Shown: positions 6,044-14,744 of the stretch, piece after piece
Numbering within the stretch: the first letter of the stretch is position 1
How the letters are laid out: every line of letters begins with the position of its first letter
Assembly: GCA_910579325.1 (NCBI GenBank)
Contig: CAJTTU010000035.1
Span: 1 to 32,073, forward strand
DNA length: 32,073 nucleotides
Direction: 5' to 3'
Origin: an uncultured Lachnospiraceae bacterium
GTDB lineage: Bacteria > Bacillota > Clostridia > Lachnospirales > Lachnospiraceae
The notes under the pieces: model-generated
What the model was told of the DNA's origin: nothing
Databases searched by the model: none
What the model saw: the letters and a program-made list of their open reading frames with translations, nothing else
Program-made: the position numbers and the translations under genes

Positions 6044-7558
6044 TCATACGAAATTTTTGTCCTTCTCCTGTTCGGCTTTCGGCAAAGCATGGAAATCCTG
6101 CAGATCGGGGTGGAGATGGGCGCTGTCGTCGCGCTGGGCGGAATACGCCCAGTTATCCAGATAGTGGCATCTGAGCCACCGCCTGTGCTCAAATTCAGCG
6201 ATAAGCTCTTCCGGCACGCCTTTTTCTTTTAATATGAGTTTGACCTCATCATAATTGGCAGAGGAAACATTCTCCCACCGCAAATAAGAGTTTAATTCGT
6301 TCCACTCAAAATATCTGTATTCTGGCGATGGCTTCTGCCCTTCTTTTTCCCTGGCGTCTGTGACATATGCTTTGTGTTTTTTTTCGGCCCTGCCGTATAA
6401 AAACAAATGATTTGTAATCACCTTGTCAAGAAAATGTTCCCGGTCAGGCACGGAGAGCGGAAACAGCCGTTCGCCCGCGAGGAAGGTTTTTCCCGGATTT
6501 TTAACATGTTCTTTGACACTGATATGGGCTATTTGGAACATTTTTAATATCTCCTCATTTTCCACATGAGCATAGATTGCCCCGCCCCTGCCCACGAAGG
6601 CGGTCAGCCTTAACAGGTCGCTTAAGACCAGCAGGTTTTCCTCCTGCTGCCCGCACAGGAAGATAACGTCGAAGTCTTCCATAAACTGCAGGCTGCCGTT
6701 TACATCATCTTCGTGGAAGATAACCCGGTCAGGCTCCAGGTTCCGGTCGCTTAAGCCTCTGTGCTTCCTGCGGTACGGCACAACATCGCCCCATACATGG
6801 TATTCTATTTTCTGTTCTTTGCTGACAATATTCATTACAAGGGCGCTTTGGAGCATCCGTTTTCCCAAATCGCCGAAACCGATGATCCCTATCTTCACCG
6901 CGCGGCCTTTTTTCCGTTCAATCAGGCTTCTTTCAAAATTGACCCATTTGGGGTCTTTAAAAAATGAAATGGCCATAAAGCTGTTAACCTGAAAGGTAAC
7001 AAGGTTTTCTGCCTGGATATCCTGGGGTTCAAGCTCCAAAAGGTTCATGTAAACTTTAACATTTTTATTTTTGATTTTTGGCAGGAGGAAGCTGGTATAA
7101 AAGTCCAGGTTTTTTCTTTCGGAATCAAAAAGCAGTACATATTTGCTGCAATTCACGAATCTGTTTTGGTCCATAATACAGTATTTTGAAAAAGGCGGCA
7201 TTTTCTCCCCGCACAGTATATGGATCCATGGGGCATCTCCGTAAACCACATAATGGGACGGGAGCTTTGACCAGAATTTCGGCCAGAGCATTCCTCTTAC
7301 CAAATCCGCCACAAGGCCAATCCCAAAAAAGATGGCGCAGAAAGGAGCCAGCCACCTTCCGATATTGATGTAAATATTATACTGCCAGTCGATTGGTATA
7401 TTTGCGAAATACATTTGCATGGAGGCGTAGGCGGCATCCAGGTAGCTGTATTCGCTCCGTTCCAGCTTAAAGCCAATGATGCCTAAAGTGAACGGCAGAA
7501 GAAGCAGGATCAGTTTTAATCCGATTCGGTCTTTGGTATCCCAATTCTTTTTTTTCAT
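6044..7558 (-). CDS. Two-TM channel-like protein with Rossmann domains and C-terminal RyR domain
   Basis: Roughly 504-aa membrane protein. Residues 16-33 and about 68-90 are hydrophobic helices; between them lies DAAYASMQMYFANIP, at the position of a channel pore loop but without a GYG filter. Two nucleotide-binding-like folds follow: one from HYVVYGD (about 104) and a clearer Rossmann unit with KIGIIGFGDLGKRM (GxGxxG at about 229-234). The last 54 residues match the ryanodine-receptor RyR domain: EHRRW, NWAYS, RDD, LHPDL, and LPKAEQEKDKN. Comparable TrkA-N/RyR proteins have been predicted in nucleotide-centred conflict systems. AAGGAG precedes two in-frame ATGs (7564 and 7558) by 3 and 9 bases; the second is preferred. 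It follows the TIR gene by about 60 bases in the same direction, so the two are probably one operon. Confidence 0.75.
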   Translation of the reverse strand: MKKKNWDTKDRIGLKLILLLLPFTLGIIGFKLERSEYSYLDAAYASMQMYFANIPIDWQYNIYINIGRWLAPFCAIFFGIGLVADLVRGMLWPKFWSKLPSHYVVYGDAPWIHILCGEKMPPFSKYCIMDQNRFVNCSKYVLLFDSERKNLDFYTSFLLPKIKNKNVKVYMNLLELEPQDIQAENLVTFQVNSFMAISFFKDPKWVNFERSLIERKKGRAVKIGIIGFGDLGKRMLQSALVMNIVSKEQKIEYHVWGDVVPYRRKHRGLSDRNLEPDRVIFHEDDVNGSLQFMEDFDVIFLCGQQEENLLVLSDLLRLTAFVGRGGAIYAHVENEEILKMFQIAHISVKEHVKNPGKTFLAGERLFPLSVPDREHFLDKVITNHLFLYGRAEKKHKAYVTDAREKEGQKPSPEYRYFEWNELNSYLRWENVSSANYDEVKLILKEKGVPEELIAEFEHRRWLRCHYLDNWAYSAQRDDSAHLHPDLQDFHALPKAEQEKDKNFV

Positions 7559-7618
7559 ATTCATTCTCTCCTTATATTGTTTGGAAACCGAAGGTATCCT
7601 TTATTCCCGCGGGGTATT

Positions 7619-10357
7619 TTATTTTAGCCCGGGCGGGGCAGAATATGTCCATTCCAGATATTCCGACCAGCTTCCCATAGAATCCGGGGACATAACGGCT
7701 GCGGAACATTCCAGTGCCCGGTTGTTTTTCAGGCGGTTGCCGAATAATGTATAGCCCGATAAGTCCATAAGCTGCCGAACAGCCTTATGGTTTGCCCGGC
7801 GGCGGCCCAGCCAGATATCATTCCAAGCCCCGTCAGAACGGATATAAAAAATATTATTTTCCATCAGGAATACAATAAGGTCGTCTGTTGCCTCAAGCGG
7901 GATATTTGTCAGGAAATCCCCCGTCCTGACGCTATAGAATAAAAAATTTATCAAGCCGTTTTCTTGTGTTACGATTACGGCATAATCGGATTCCCCTGAA
8001 ATCAGCTTTGAAAATGAACCATCGATACGAGGTTCGGTAATCCAGCCCAGGTAATTGATGGAACCGTTGTGGAATGTGTTGTCAGTAATGTAGTTTAAAT
8101 TGGATATATTTGAAAAATAATAGCCGGGAAAATAACTGTCCAGAATGATGACGCCGTGTTTGGCCGGGGCAAATGCAAGCACGCCCTCGTGGACAGGGAC
8201 TTCCCTGCCGGTATCAAATTTTTTCTTTTCCGTATCAACGGGAATGCAATATAGGTTCCGTTCTCCGTCTAATGCAAAAGCTGTCTGCGTACTGAGTCCG
8301 TAGGCTAAGGCAATTACGGGATTTCCATTTTCCGCATTCCGTACCGGGAAACGGTCTAACACATTGTTGCTTGTGTCTGTAAGCAAAACTTCTTTTTGGT
8401 CTCCGGAGGCACATAGGATAAGGTTATCTGCAAGCGGATAGTGCATCTCTGCCTCATTTCGGAAAGCTGTGGCAATATCCTCATCCCCTATCCGGGGCCG
8501 GTTTGATTTTTCCGAATACCGTATCAAACAGCAATACCGGACGCTAGACCTGTATTTCAGGGCAATCCTGCCGTCTTCTGCCATGGCTGCCTGGTTCACA
8601 TGGAGCATCAACGGCTCACAAAGCTGTTCGCCGGTTGCGGCATCTAAGAAGTGTATTGCTCCGGGTACGCTCAATAAAAAATATTCTCCGCAAAAATAAC
8701 AGGTTCTTGGTATGAAACGGTCGCTGCATTCCGTTTGGAATATCAGATGGCCGAAACAGTCGTAAACGGCAGCATAGCCGCGGTTGGCCAAAACGGCGTT
8801 TTCGTTATTGTAAACCAGCGCCAGCTTTTGGCTGTCATCCTGAAAGGAAATGCCGGAAATCAGGCATTCGCTGCTTTCTGCCAATGCAACGGGAAGGCAA
8901 GTTTGCGTATCGAACAGGATGGCAGCGGAATGGCAAAAGGATTCGGAGCCGAAATTTGACCAGACGTTTGCAGACAGAACCAGGCGGGAACCGTCGGGGG
9001 ATGCCATGAGGCCATAATAATAGTTTTCTACCAAAGAAACGCCGTATTTTTCCAATATAGACTGGTCATCGCCGAACAACTCTTTCAGCGGGATACGGCT
9101 CAGTTCATGGCAAGCGCCGTCTTCCAATTGGTAAAAGGCCAGGGTTTCCAGGTTGACGATTGCGATGATACCGGGCCGTAAGGCACATAAAATGCTTTCA
9201 TCCCATGTGCCGGGAAAGTTTTGTTCCCATAGCAATGTTTCCATACGGTTATCTTCCGGCCAATAAAGAGTATAATATGGGTTTTTCGCATTTCCGGAAA
9301 AGCACCAGGCGTCCGCAACTCTTGATTCGCTGACACCGGAATAAGAAAATGTGCCTGTGACAGGCAGCTCCTTTACAAATGTTTTGTTTGCGTCGGTAAA
9401 ATAATAACGTTTATCGCGTTCTGTCCAAAGAATATAATCACCTTTTGTCGTGATGCAGACAGGCGTCGAAAAATCATGCTCACCATCCGTTTGGCCGGTC
9501 GGATAAATACGGTTTCCCAGGATAGCGGAATCAGCTTCTTCTTCCACCACCATCGGCCAGGTTTTTGTTTGGAGCAGGGTTTGGGCGTTGATTTGGGCCT
9601 GTTCGTCAAAAGGATTCATGGAGAGGACTTTGGCATAATAAAAAAGCGCTTTATTATGATCCCCGTCTGCTAATGCGATTTCAGCCTGCCGTTTATAATC
9701 CATGGACCATGTCAGCCAGAATGTATAAATGATGCACAGGGCAACGGCAGCCAGGGCGGTTCCAGTCAGCCCCCACATCTTTCTCTTTAGTTTTTTCCAC
9801 TGCCTGTCCCTTTGGATCAGATCGTCCGGCTCGCAGTGTAGCAAAGGCGCCGCAATCATCAGTAAGGATTCATCCAGTTTCCTGATGGTGTCCCTGCCAT
9901 TCCCCGCGCTGATATCCAGCCAGTGAATCTCGGTTTTCCTGTCGGGGTCGGGGGTTCCACCCGGTTCCCAGCACCCTTCATAACACAGCTCCGGCGGCAG
10001 GACATCCTCCGGCTCGCCTTTGGCCAGTAGCACGATAATATTATCCAGCTTGCCGCCGTGCAGTTTTTTAAAATACCGGATCTCGTCAAGGCAGTATGGG
10101 GAACCCAGCGTTTCCGGGCAAGCCAGGTAAATGAGATACTCCGAGTTGGCTAATGCCTCATAAATTTGTTTATTCAGTACGCCTGCAGCTGCAAAGTTCT
10201 GGTCGTCGATACATAAACTTAATTTTCGCTTCCCGATCCCACAGTCCTTTGGAGGGCGGTAATGCTCCAGCTTGCGCAGTATGGAGTGGGCGATTTTGGA
10301 AATATGCGGGTCATGCTTATAAGAGATGAAAGCGTCATATTTTTTTCCACTGTCCAT
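7619..10357 (-). CDS. TIR-domain / transmembrane / beta-propeller protein
   Basis: 912-aa protein. Residues 1 to about 175 form a TIR domain: KYDAFISYKH (box 1), LSLCIDDQNFAAAG (BB-loop region), and SPYCLDEIRYF, whose Glu92 matches the catalytic glutamate of NAD-cleaving TIR domains. One membrane helix follows (about 196-217, LTGTALAAVALCIIYTFWLT), then a short TPR-like helical pair (DGDHNKALFYYAKVLSMNPF), and a long beta-rich, WD40/propeller-like region to the end. Topology suggests a cytosolic TIR with the propeller across the membrane as sensor, or the reverse. Start: the ATG at 10357 has AAGGAG 10 bases upstream; an upstream TTG at 10429 adds 24 odd residues, has no binding site and nearly coincides with the predicted transcription start. 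It is the first gene of a two-gene unit with the RyR protein. Confidence 0.85.
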   Translation of the reverse strand: MDSGKKYDAFISYKHDPHISKIAHSILRKLEHYRPPKDCGIGKRKLSLCIDDQNFAAAGVLNKQIYEALANSEYLIYLACPETLGSPYCLDEIRYFKKLHGGKLDNIIVLLAKGEPEDVLPPELCYEGCWEPGGTPDPDRKTEIHWLDISAGNGRDTIRKLDESLLMIAAPLLHCEPDDLIQRDRQWKKLKRKMWGLTGTALAAVALCIIYTFWLTWSMDYKRQAEIALADGDHNKALFYYAKVLSMNPFDEQAQINAQTLLQTKTWPMVVEEEADSAILGNRIYPTGQTDGEHDFSTPVCITTKGDYILWTERDKRYYFTDANKTFVKELPVTGTFSYSGVSESRVADAWCFSGNAKNPYYTLYWPEDNRMETLLWEQNFPGTWDESILCALRPGIIAIVNLETLAFYQLEDGACHELSRIPLKELFGDDQSILEKYGVSLVENYYYGLMASPDGSRLVLSANVWSNFGSESFCHSAAILFDTQTCLPVALAESSECLISGISFQDDSQKLALVYNNENAVLANRGYAAVYDCFGHLIFQTECSDRFIPRTCYFCGEYFLLSVPGAIHFLDAATGEQLCEPLMLHVNQAAMAEDGRIALKYRSSVRYCCLIRYSEKSNRPRIGDEDIATAFRNEAEMHYPLADNLILCASGDQKEVLLTDTSNNVLDRFPVRNAENGNPVIALAYGLSTQTAFALDGERNLYCIPVDTEKKKFDTGREVPVHEGVLAFAPAKHGVIILDSYFPGYYFSNISNLNYITDNTFHNGSINYLGWITEPRIDGSFSKLISGESDYAVIVTQENGLINFLFYSVRTGDFLTNIPLEATDDLIVFLMENNIFYIRSDGAWNDIWLGRRRANHKAVRQLMDLSGYTLFGNRLKNNRALECSAAVMSPDSMGSWSEYLEWTYSAPPGLK

Positions 10358-10437
10358 TGCATTTGTTCTCCTTGCTGCCGTTCCTGCCGCCGGGTTCAGT
10401 GAAGAACAAGAGGAGGAGGTGTACGGCAATATAGTTG

Positions 10438-10466
10438 ATTATAACATAATTTGAATTAATCGGGAA
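10438..10466 (-). promoter_or_regulatory. Promoter of the TIR-RyR unit
   Basis: On the minus strand: TTCCCG (10461-10466), 17-bp spacer, TATAAT (10438-10443), a perfect -10 with a weak -35. Transcription would start near 10431 and leave about 74 nt before the ATG at 10357, which argues against the TTG start at 10429. Confidence 0.5.
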
Positions 10467-10680
10467 CAAGGGAGTTGGTGCCATAGTGAATTTTTGTAAA
10501 ATTTCCCAATAGTTTTTGTTGGCTTTAATCCGGAGTGGATGAGATGGTCAGAAGGTCATTGTAAGAGCTCTCAGTTCAAAAAGTTAAAAAAATTTAAACG
10601 TCGAAGTTGATCAGTATATTCTCTGCTTGCAGTTGATGATAATAATGTGTTATTATAAAAAGCAGAATATTGATAATCTT
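10467..10680. other. Divergent intergenic region
   Basis: AT-rich region between the TIR gene and the Sel1 pseudogene. It holds a possible plus-strand promoter, TTGCAG (10627-10632), 18-bp spacer, TATTAT (10651-10656). No coding or RNA feature was recognised. Confidence 0.35.
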
Positions 10681-11413
10681 ATGATTACACAGGAATATTT
10701 ATTGTCGTATTTTACCAAAGGGAGAATGAATTTCAAAATTTTGTATGAGATATGGTATGTATGACAAGGCGGTGAAAATTATGGAAAGCGTGGCAGATAA
10801 TTATCCCGATATTGATTATCGCTTAGGTACAATATATTTGCAGGGATTACACAGTACTCCACCGAAGCCGGATATTTACAGAGCAGAGCATTATTTTTCC
10901 AATGCAGCATATAGTGGCCATTTAGATGCATTGCATGCGTTAGGATTAATGAATTTTCGCGGGCAGTATGGATACCGCCAAAATTTGAAAAAGGCTCGGG
11001 ACTATTATAGAGAAGCAGCTCAAAAAGGACACAGAGGTGCTCAATATGATTATGCTTGGATGTGTAAATATGGATTAGGTGGAGAAAAAAATATCTCAGA
11101 AGCAATATTGTATTTTGAAAAGTCTGCATCCCAAGGACATGTTCTGTGAAGATCGCAATTAGCTTCTCTCTATCAGGAACCAGAATGTAGGAATTTTCGA
11201 AAAGCTTTTGAATGGGCAAAGATGGCTGCATTTGCCGGAGATTGTTGGGGTGAGTTCATATTGGGTAATTTATTGTTTTTTGGAAGAGGCTGTGAACCGG
11301 ACATTGACGAAGCAACACTTTATTATCAAAGAGCCTTTGATCATGGAATGTATCAATCAAAAATTATGCTGGATAAAATTAAAAGCATAAGAATGCGAGA
11401 AAGCGATGACTAA
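10681..11413 (+). pseudogene. Sel1-repeat protein, broken by stop codon and likely 5' frameshift
   Basis: Sel1/TPR-like repeats are visible: AEHYFSNAAYSGHLDALHAL, ARDYYREAAQKGHRGAQYDY, AILYFEKSASQGH, FEWAKMAAFAGDCWGEFILG and ATLYYQRAFDHGMYQSKIML. The first three are in the frame 10745-11149; the last two continue in the same frame after an in-frame TGA at 11147-11149, through RSQLASLYQEPECRNF, to a stop at 11413. Upstream, ATG 10681 opens a frame (MITQEYLLSYFTKGRMNFKILYE) that would join the repeats smoothly if one AG were restored at 10748 (GAGAG shortened to GAG). So the gene has probably suffered a 2-base slip and a nonsense mutation. Sel1 proteins usually mediate protein contacts. It is divergent from the TIR gene and strikingly AT-rich. 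A truncated but working 134-aa protein cannot be excluded. Confidence 0.7.
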
Positions 11414-11547
11414 TATTAAAATGAACATGATGGCATTTGGCAGAAAGCTGAAAAATAGTGCCGCATTGACAGTAGCCAATAAAAAACACACCAATATATT
11501 ATTGGACAAGAAAAAGCAATGAGAGTATAAGGAGGCAAGAAAATACC

Positions 11548-12000
11548 ATGTTAGAAACAGGAGCCAAAGCGCCGGATTTTGAATTGCCGGATCAGGACGG
11601 GCAGATGCATAAGTTAAGCGAATACAGAGGCAAAAAGGTGATTTTATATTTTTACCCAAAGGATAACACGCCCGGCTGTACGAAGCAGGCCTGCGGTTAT
11701 TCGGAGCGGATGCCTCAGTTTATGGAAAAGGGGGCGGTGATTCTTGGCATCAGCAAGGATTCCGTGGCTTCCCATAAAAAATTTGTGGAGAAATATGGAC
11801 TTGCCTTTACGCTGCTGGCTGACCCCGAGCGTAAGGTAATCGAAGCGTACGATGTGTGGAAAGAAAAAAAGAATTACGGCAAAGTAGCCATGGGCGTGGT
11901 TCGCACCACTTACCTAATCGACGAGGAAGGGACGATTGTGAAAGCAAACGATAAAGTCAAAGCGGCGGATGACCCGGAAAAGATGCTGGGTGAGATCTGA
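11548..12000 (+). CDS. bcp: Peroxiredoxin, Bcp/PrxQ type
   Basis: 150-aa thiol peroxidase that reduces hydrogen peroxide and organic hydroperoxides in the cytosol. The family signature is present: PDFELPDQDGQMHKLSEYRG, YFYPKDNTPGCTKQACGY, with the peroxidatic Cys in TPGCT and the resolving Cys five residues later (the atypical 2-Cys, PrxQ-alpha arrangement), and GVVRTTYLIDEEG near the C-terminus. AAGGAGG lies 12 bases before the ATG, rather far. Its TGA overlaps the ATG of the next gene by one base (TGATG), so the two are translationally coupled. Pairing with YaaA points to an oxidative-stress unit. Confidence 0.95.
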   Translation: MLETGAKAPDFELPDQDGQMHKLSEYRGKKVILYFYPKDNTPGCTKQACGYSERMPQFMEKGAVILGISKDSVASHKKFVEKYGLAFTLLADPERKVIEAYDVWKEKKNYGKVAMGVVRTTYLIDEEGTIVKANDKVKAADDPEKMLGEI

Positions 12001-12761
12001 TGAAGATTATTTTATCGCCGGCGAAAAAGATGAATGTGGTTTCCGATCTGCTGGCCCCTCAGGGTATGCCGGCCTTTCTTGACCAGACAGAGGAAATACT
12101 GGCCTGGCTGAGAACAAAGTCTTATGGGGAATTGAAAAAACTGTGGGGCTGCAATGATAAAATCGCGGAGCAAAATATGGACCGGCTCCGGCATATGGAT
12201 CTGCACCGGAATCTGACGCCGGCGATTTTGTCCTATGAGGGAATCGCCTACCAGTATATGGCGCCCTCTGTTTTTGAGGATCGCCAGCTGGAATATGTAC
12301 AGGAGCATCTGCGGATCTTGTCCGCATTTTACGGTGTGTTGAAGCCTGCGGACGGCGTAACGCCCTACCGCCTGGAGATGCAGGCGAAGGCGGCGGTGGG
12401 GAGCTGTAAAAACCTTTATGAGCTGTGGGGCAGGAGGCTTTATGAGGCGGTTCGGGACGAGGACGGAATCATGATTAACCTGGCCTCCAAGGAATACGCA
12501 AAATGTGTGGAAAAGTATTTGACAAAAAGAGATCGTTACATAACAATTACATTCTGTGAGGAATCCGGCGGGAAGCTGGTGACAAAGGGAACCTACGCGA
12601 AAATGGCCCGGGGAGAGATGGTACGCTTTATGGCGGAGAAGCAGATTGAAGTCCCGGAAGAAATCCGTAATTTCGACCGGCTGGGATATGTGTTCCGGGA
12701 GGATTTGACGACGGATCAGGAATATGTCTTTGAGCGGGCGGAATCGGCGGATGCTAAATAA
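12000..12761 (+). CDS. yaaA: Peroxide stress protein YaaA (UPF0246/DUF328)
   Basis: 253-aa YaaA. In Escherichia coli this protein lowers intracellular free iron during peroxide stress and so limits Fenton damage; it has been reported to have a DNA-binding fold. Family-typical blocks are MKIILSPAKKM at the N-terminus, AILSYEGIAYQYM, LRILSAFYGVLKPADGVTPYRLEM, INLASKEYAK and TKGTYAKMARGEMVRFM. Length is normal. The ATG overlaps the bcp stop codon by one base, which fixes the start and indicates coupled translation with a peroxidase, a sensible functional pair. Confidence 0.95.
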   Translation: MKIILSPAKKMNVVSDLLAPQGMPAFLDQTEEILAWLRTKSYGELKKLWGCNDKIAEQNMDRLRHMDLHRNLTPAILSYEGIAYQYMAPSVFEDRQLEYVQEHLRILSAFYGVLKPADGVTPYRLEMQAKAAVGSCKNLYELWGRRLYEAVRDEDGIMINLASKEYAKCVEKYLTKRDRYITITFCEESGGKLVTKGTYAKMARGEMVRFMAEKQIEVPEEIRNFDRLGYVFREDLTTDQEYVFERAESADAK

Positions 12762-12884
12762 TGGGGAATCTGCCTGTAATGTTTGAAATCTACAGGAAAG
12801 AATATTTTGTGGTTAATTTGATTCGATAAATTATGGAATGAAATATTGTGGTTGTAAATATGTTGTTCATAGAAAGGATATAAT

Positions 12885-13616
12885 ATGAACGAAATCATCA
12901 AAGCCCTCCATAAGAGGAAATCGGTACGTGTATTCACGGAAAAGGAAATTTCGGCAGAGGAAAAGGAGGCCATTCTGGAAGCGGCGATCCAGGCGCCGTC
13001 CGCAGGCTGCCAGCTGCTGTATACGATTCTGGATATCACGGATCAGCAGAAAAAAGAAAAGCTGGCCGAGCTCTGCGATCATCAGCCCTTTATCGCGAAA
13101 GCGAAGCTGGTGCTGGTGTTTTGCGCGGACTGCGAAAAGTGGCTTTCTTTTTACAGAGAAGCCGGCCTGACGCCCAGAAAGCCGGGTGCGGGAGATCTGC
13201 TGCTGGCAGTGGAGGACGCCGCGATTGCGGCCCAGAACGCAGTGACGGCGGCGGAGAGCCTTGGCATTGGTTCCTGCTATATTGGCGACGTGATGGAGCG
13301 GGCGGAAGAGATGAAAGCCCTTCTGGCCCTTCCTCCCTATGTATATCCGGCCTGTATGCTGGTATTCGGTTATCCGACGGAACATCAGAAGGAACGGACA
13401 AAGCCGTCCCGGTTCGCGGTTTCCGATATGGTCTGCAAAAATGCGTATCAGGCCAAAAACAGTCAGGAGATCCGCGCCATGTTTGCGCAAAAAACAGACG
13501 GAAAGGATTACGACCAGTGGATGGAGGCATTCTGGAAAAGGAAGTATGAATCGGATTTTTCAAAAGAGATGAGCCGGTCTATGGAAGTGTATTTGAAAGA
13601 TTTTCTGGAGAAATAA
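12885..13616 (+). CDS. Nitroreductase-family flavoprotein
   Basis: 243-aa FMN-dependent nitroreductase-fold oxidoreductase. Seen: the N-terminal KALHKRKSVRVFTEKEIS (the R-SVR-F FMN phosphate-binding pattern), ILEAAIQAPSAGCQL (Q-PSA), AIAAQNAVTAAESLGIGSCYIGDV (the dimer-interface and flavin segment), and PACMLVFGYPTEHQKERTKPSRF near the end. AGAAAGGA precedes the ATG. The C-terminal tail of about 50 residues, rich in charged groups, is longer than in minimal members. Substrate unknown; families like this reduce nitroaromatics, quinones or flavins. It may be part of the redox-stress group with bcp and yaaA, but a 123-bp gap suggests its own promoter. A strong terminator follows. Confidence 0.9.
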   Translation: MNEIIKALHKRKSVRVFTEKEISAEEKEAILEAAIQAPSAGCQLLYTILDITDQQKKEKLAELCDHQPFIAKAKLVLVFCADCEKWLSFYREAGLTPRKPGAGDLLLAVEDAAIAAQNAVTAAESLGIGSCYIGDVMERAEEMKALLALPPYVYPACMLVFGYPTEHQKERTKPSRFAVSDMVCKNAYQAKNSQEIRAMFAQKTDGKDYDQWMEAFWKRKYESDFSKEMSRSMEVYLKDFLEK

Positions 13617-13620
13617 GTTT

Positions 13621-13648
13621 CGGCCGCCGGATACGGCGGCCGTTTTTT
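13621..13648 (+). terminator. Rho-independent terminator after the nitroreductase
   Basis: CGGCCGCCG (13621-13629), loop GATA, CGGCGGCCG (13634-13642), then TTTTTT. Perfect 9-bp GC-rich stem with U-tract directly after the stop codon. Confidence 0.95.
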
Positions 13649-13657
13649 GAATTATGA

Positions 13658-14725
13658 TTACCGGATTTTCTTGGACAGCATATCCGGATTAGATGCAAAA
13701 GTCAGCGCCGTTTCCCGGGTAATCGTTCCTTCGTTATACAGCTTTGCCAGGCTGGAGTCCATGGAGCACATCTCGGGGCTTGAGGAGGAATAAATAATGC
13801 CGTCGATCTGGGGAATCTTGTTATCTCGGATCATATTGCGGATAGCAGGCGTCACCGTCATAATCTCAAATACAGGAACCAGCGTCTCCTGTACTGTGGG
13901 AACCAGATGCTGGGTGATTACCGCCTGCAAAACCATGGAGAGCTGTACGGCGATCTGCCGCTGCTGGTTCGGCGGGAACACGTCGATAATCCGGTCGATG
14001 GTGTTGGCACTGCCGATGGTGTGCAGCGTGGAGAAAATCAGGTGTCCGGTTTCGGCAGCGGTCATCGCTACCTGTATGGTTTCATAATCTCTCATTTCTC
14101 CAAGCAAAATCACATCAGGGCTTTGGCGCAGGGCAGCCCGCAGAGCCGCAACATAGCTGTCGGTATCGGCGCTGATCTCCCGCTGGCTGATAATGCTCTT
14201 TTTATGCTGGTGCAAATATTCCAGAGGGTCTTCCAGCGTGATAATATGTTTCTCGAAATTTCGGTTGATATCGTCAATCATACAGGCCAGCGTCGTGGAC
14301 TTTCCGCTTCCGGCGGAGCCGGTTACCAGTACCAGTCCTTTCTTAAACCTGGCTAGGGCCATAATATTGTCCGGGATACCCAGGGCGGCAGGGTCAGGCA
14401 GGGAAAAGGTGATAATCCTGATTACCGCTGAGAGGCTGCCCCTTTGTTTATAGGCGCTGATACGAAATCGGGACAGGCCGGGAATGGCGAAGGAAAAGTC
14501 ATCGTCACCGGTTTCCAGCAGCCGCTCCATGGATCTCTTGCCGGCCAGCGCATAAATATCCGTGACGATTTCCTGGGTGTCCGCAGGAAGAAGCCGCTGA
14601 TCGTTCAGCTGGCTGATCGCATTGTTTACCCGCATGGATGCCGGCCGGCCGGCTACGATAAATAAGTCCGAGGCGTTATGGTCAAGGGCCTTCTGGAGCA
14701 GTTCTGTTGTATTTGTAAATTCCAT
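13658..14725 (-). CDS. pilT: PilT-like type IV filament ATPase
   Basis: 355-aa GspE/PilT-family hexameric motor. Motifs: TELLQKALDHNASDLFIVAG (N-terminal PAS-like start), LVTGSAGSGKSTTLA (Walker A), ITLEDPLEYLHQHKKS (Asp box), LRQSPDVILLGEMRD (Walker B with catalytic Glu) and TAAETGHLIFSTLHT (His box). Overall length and the short N-terminus fit PilT, the retraction ATPase, better than PilB. It is the last gene of a reverse-strand operon with PilC/GspF and four small membrane proteins, and it is the only ATPase in the operon, so it may power assembly as well as retraction, or the PilB partner is elsewhere. Ribosome binding site GAAAGGA before the ATG. Confidence 0.92.
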   Translation of the reverse strand: MEFTNTTELLQKALDHNASDLFIVAGRPASMRVNNAISQLNDQRLLPADTQEIVTDIYALAGKRSMERLLETGDDDFSFAIPGLSRFRISAYKQRGSLSAVIRIITFSLPDPAALGIPDNIMALARFKKGLVLVTGSAGSGKSTTLACMIDDINRNFEKHIITLEDPLEYLHQHKKSIISQREISADTDSYVAALRAALRQSPDVILLGEMRDYETIQVAMTAAETGHLIFSTLHTIGSANTIDRIIDVFPPNQQRQIAVQLSMVLQAVITQHLVPTVQETLVPVFEIMTVTPAIRNMIRDNKIPQIDGIIYSSSSPEMCSMDSSLAKLYNEGTITRETALTFASNPDMLSKKIR

Positions 14726-14744
14726 TTGATTTCCTTTCGAAATA

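Noticed and set aside
5910..6232. Plus-strand frames of 82-84 codons
   Set aside because: They run into the 3' end of the RyR gene antisense and have no start signals.
10358..10429. TTG start adding 24 residues to the TIR protein
   Set aside because: No ribosome binding site, close to the predicted transcription start, and the extra residues are not TIR-like; ATG 10357 has AAGGAG.
11147..11149. TGA in the Sel1 gene as selenocysteine or Trp
   Set aside because: Many genes in the window end in TGA, so it is not Trp; Sel1 repeats do not use selenocysteine and no SECIS-like hairpin stands out.
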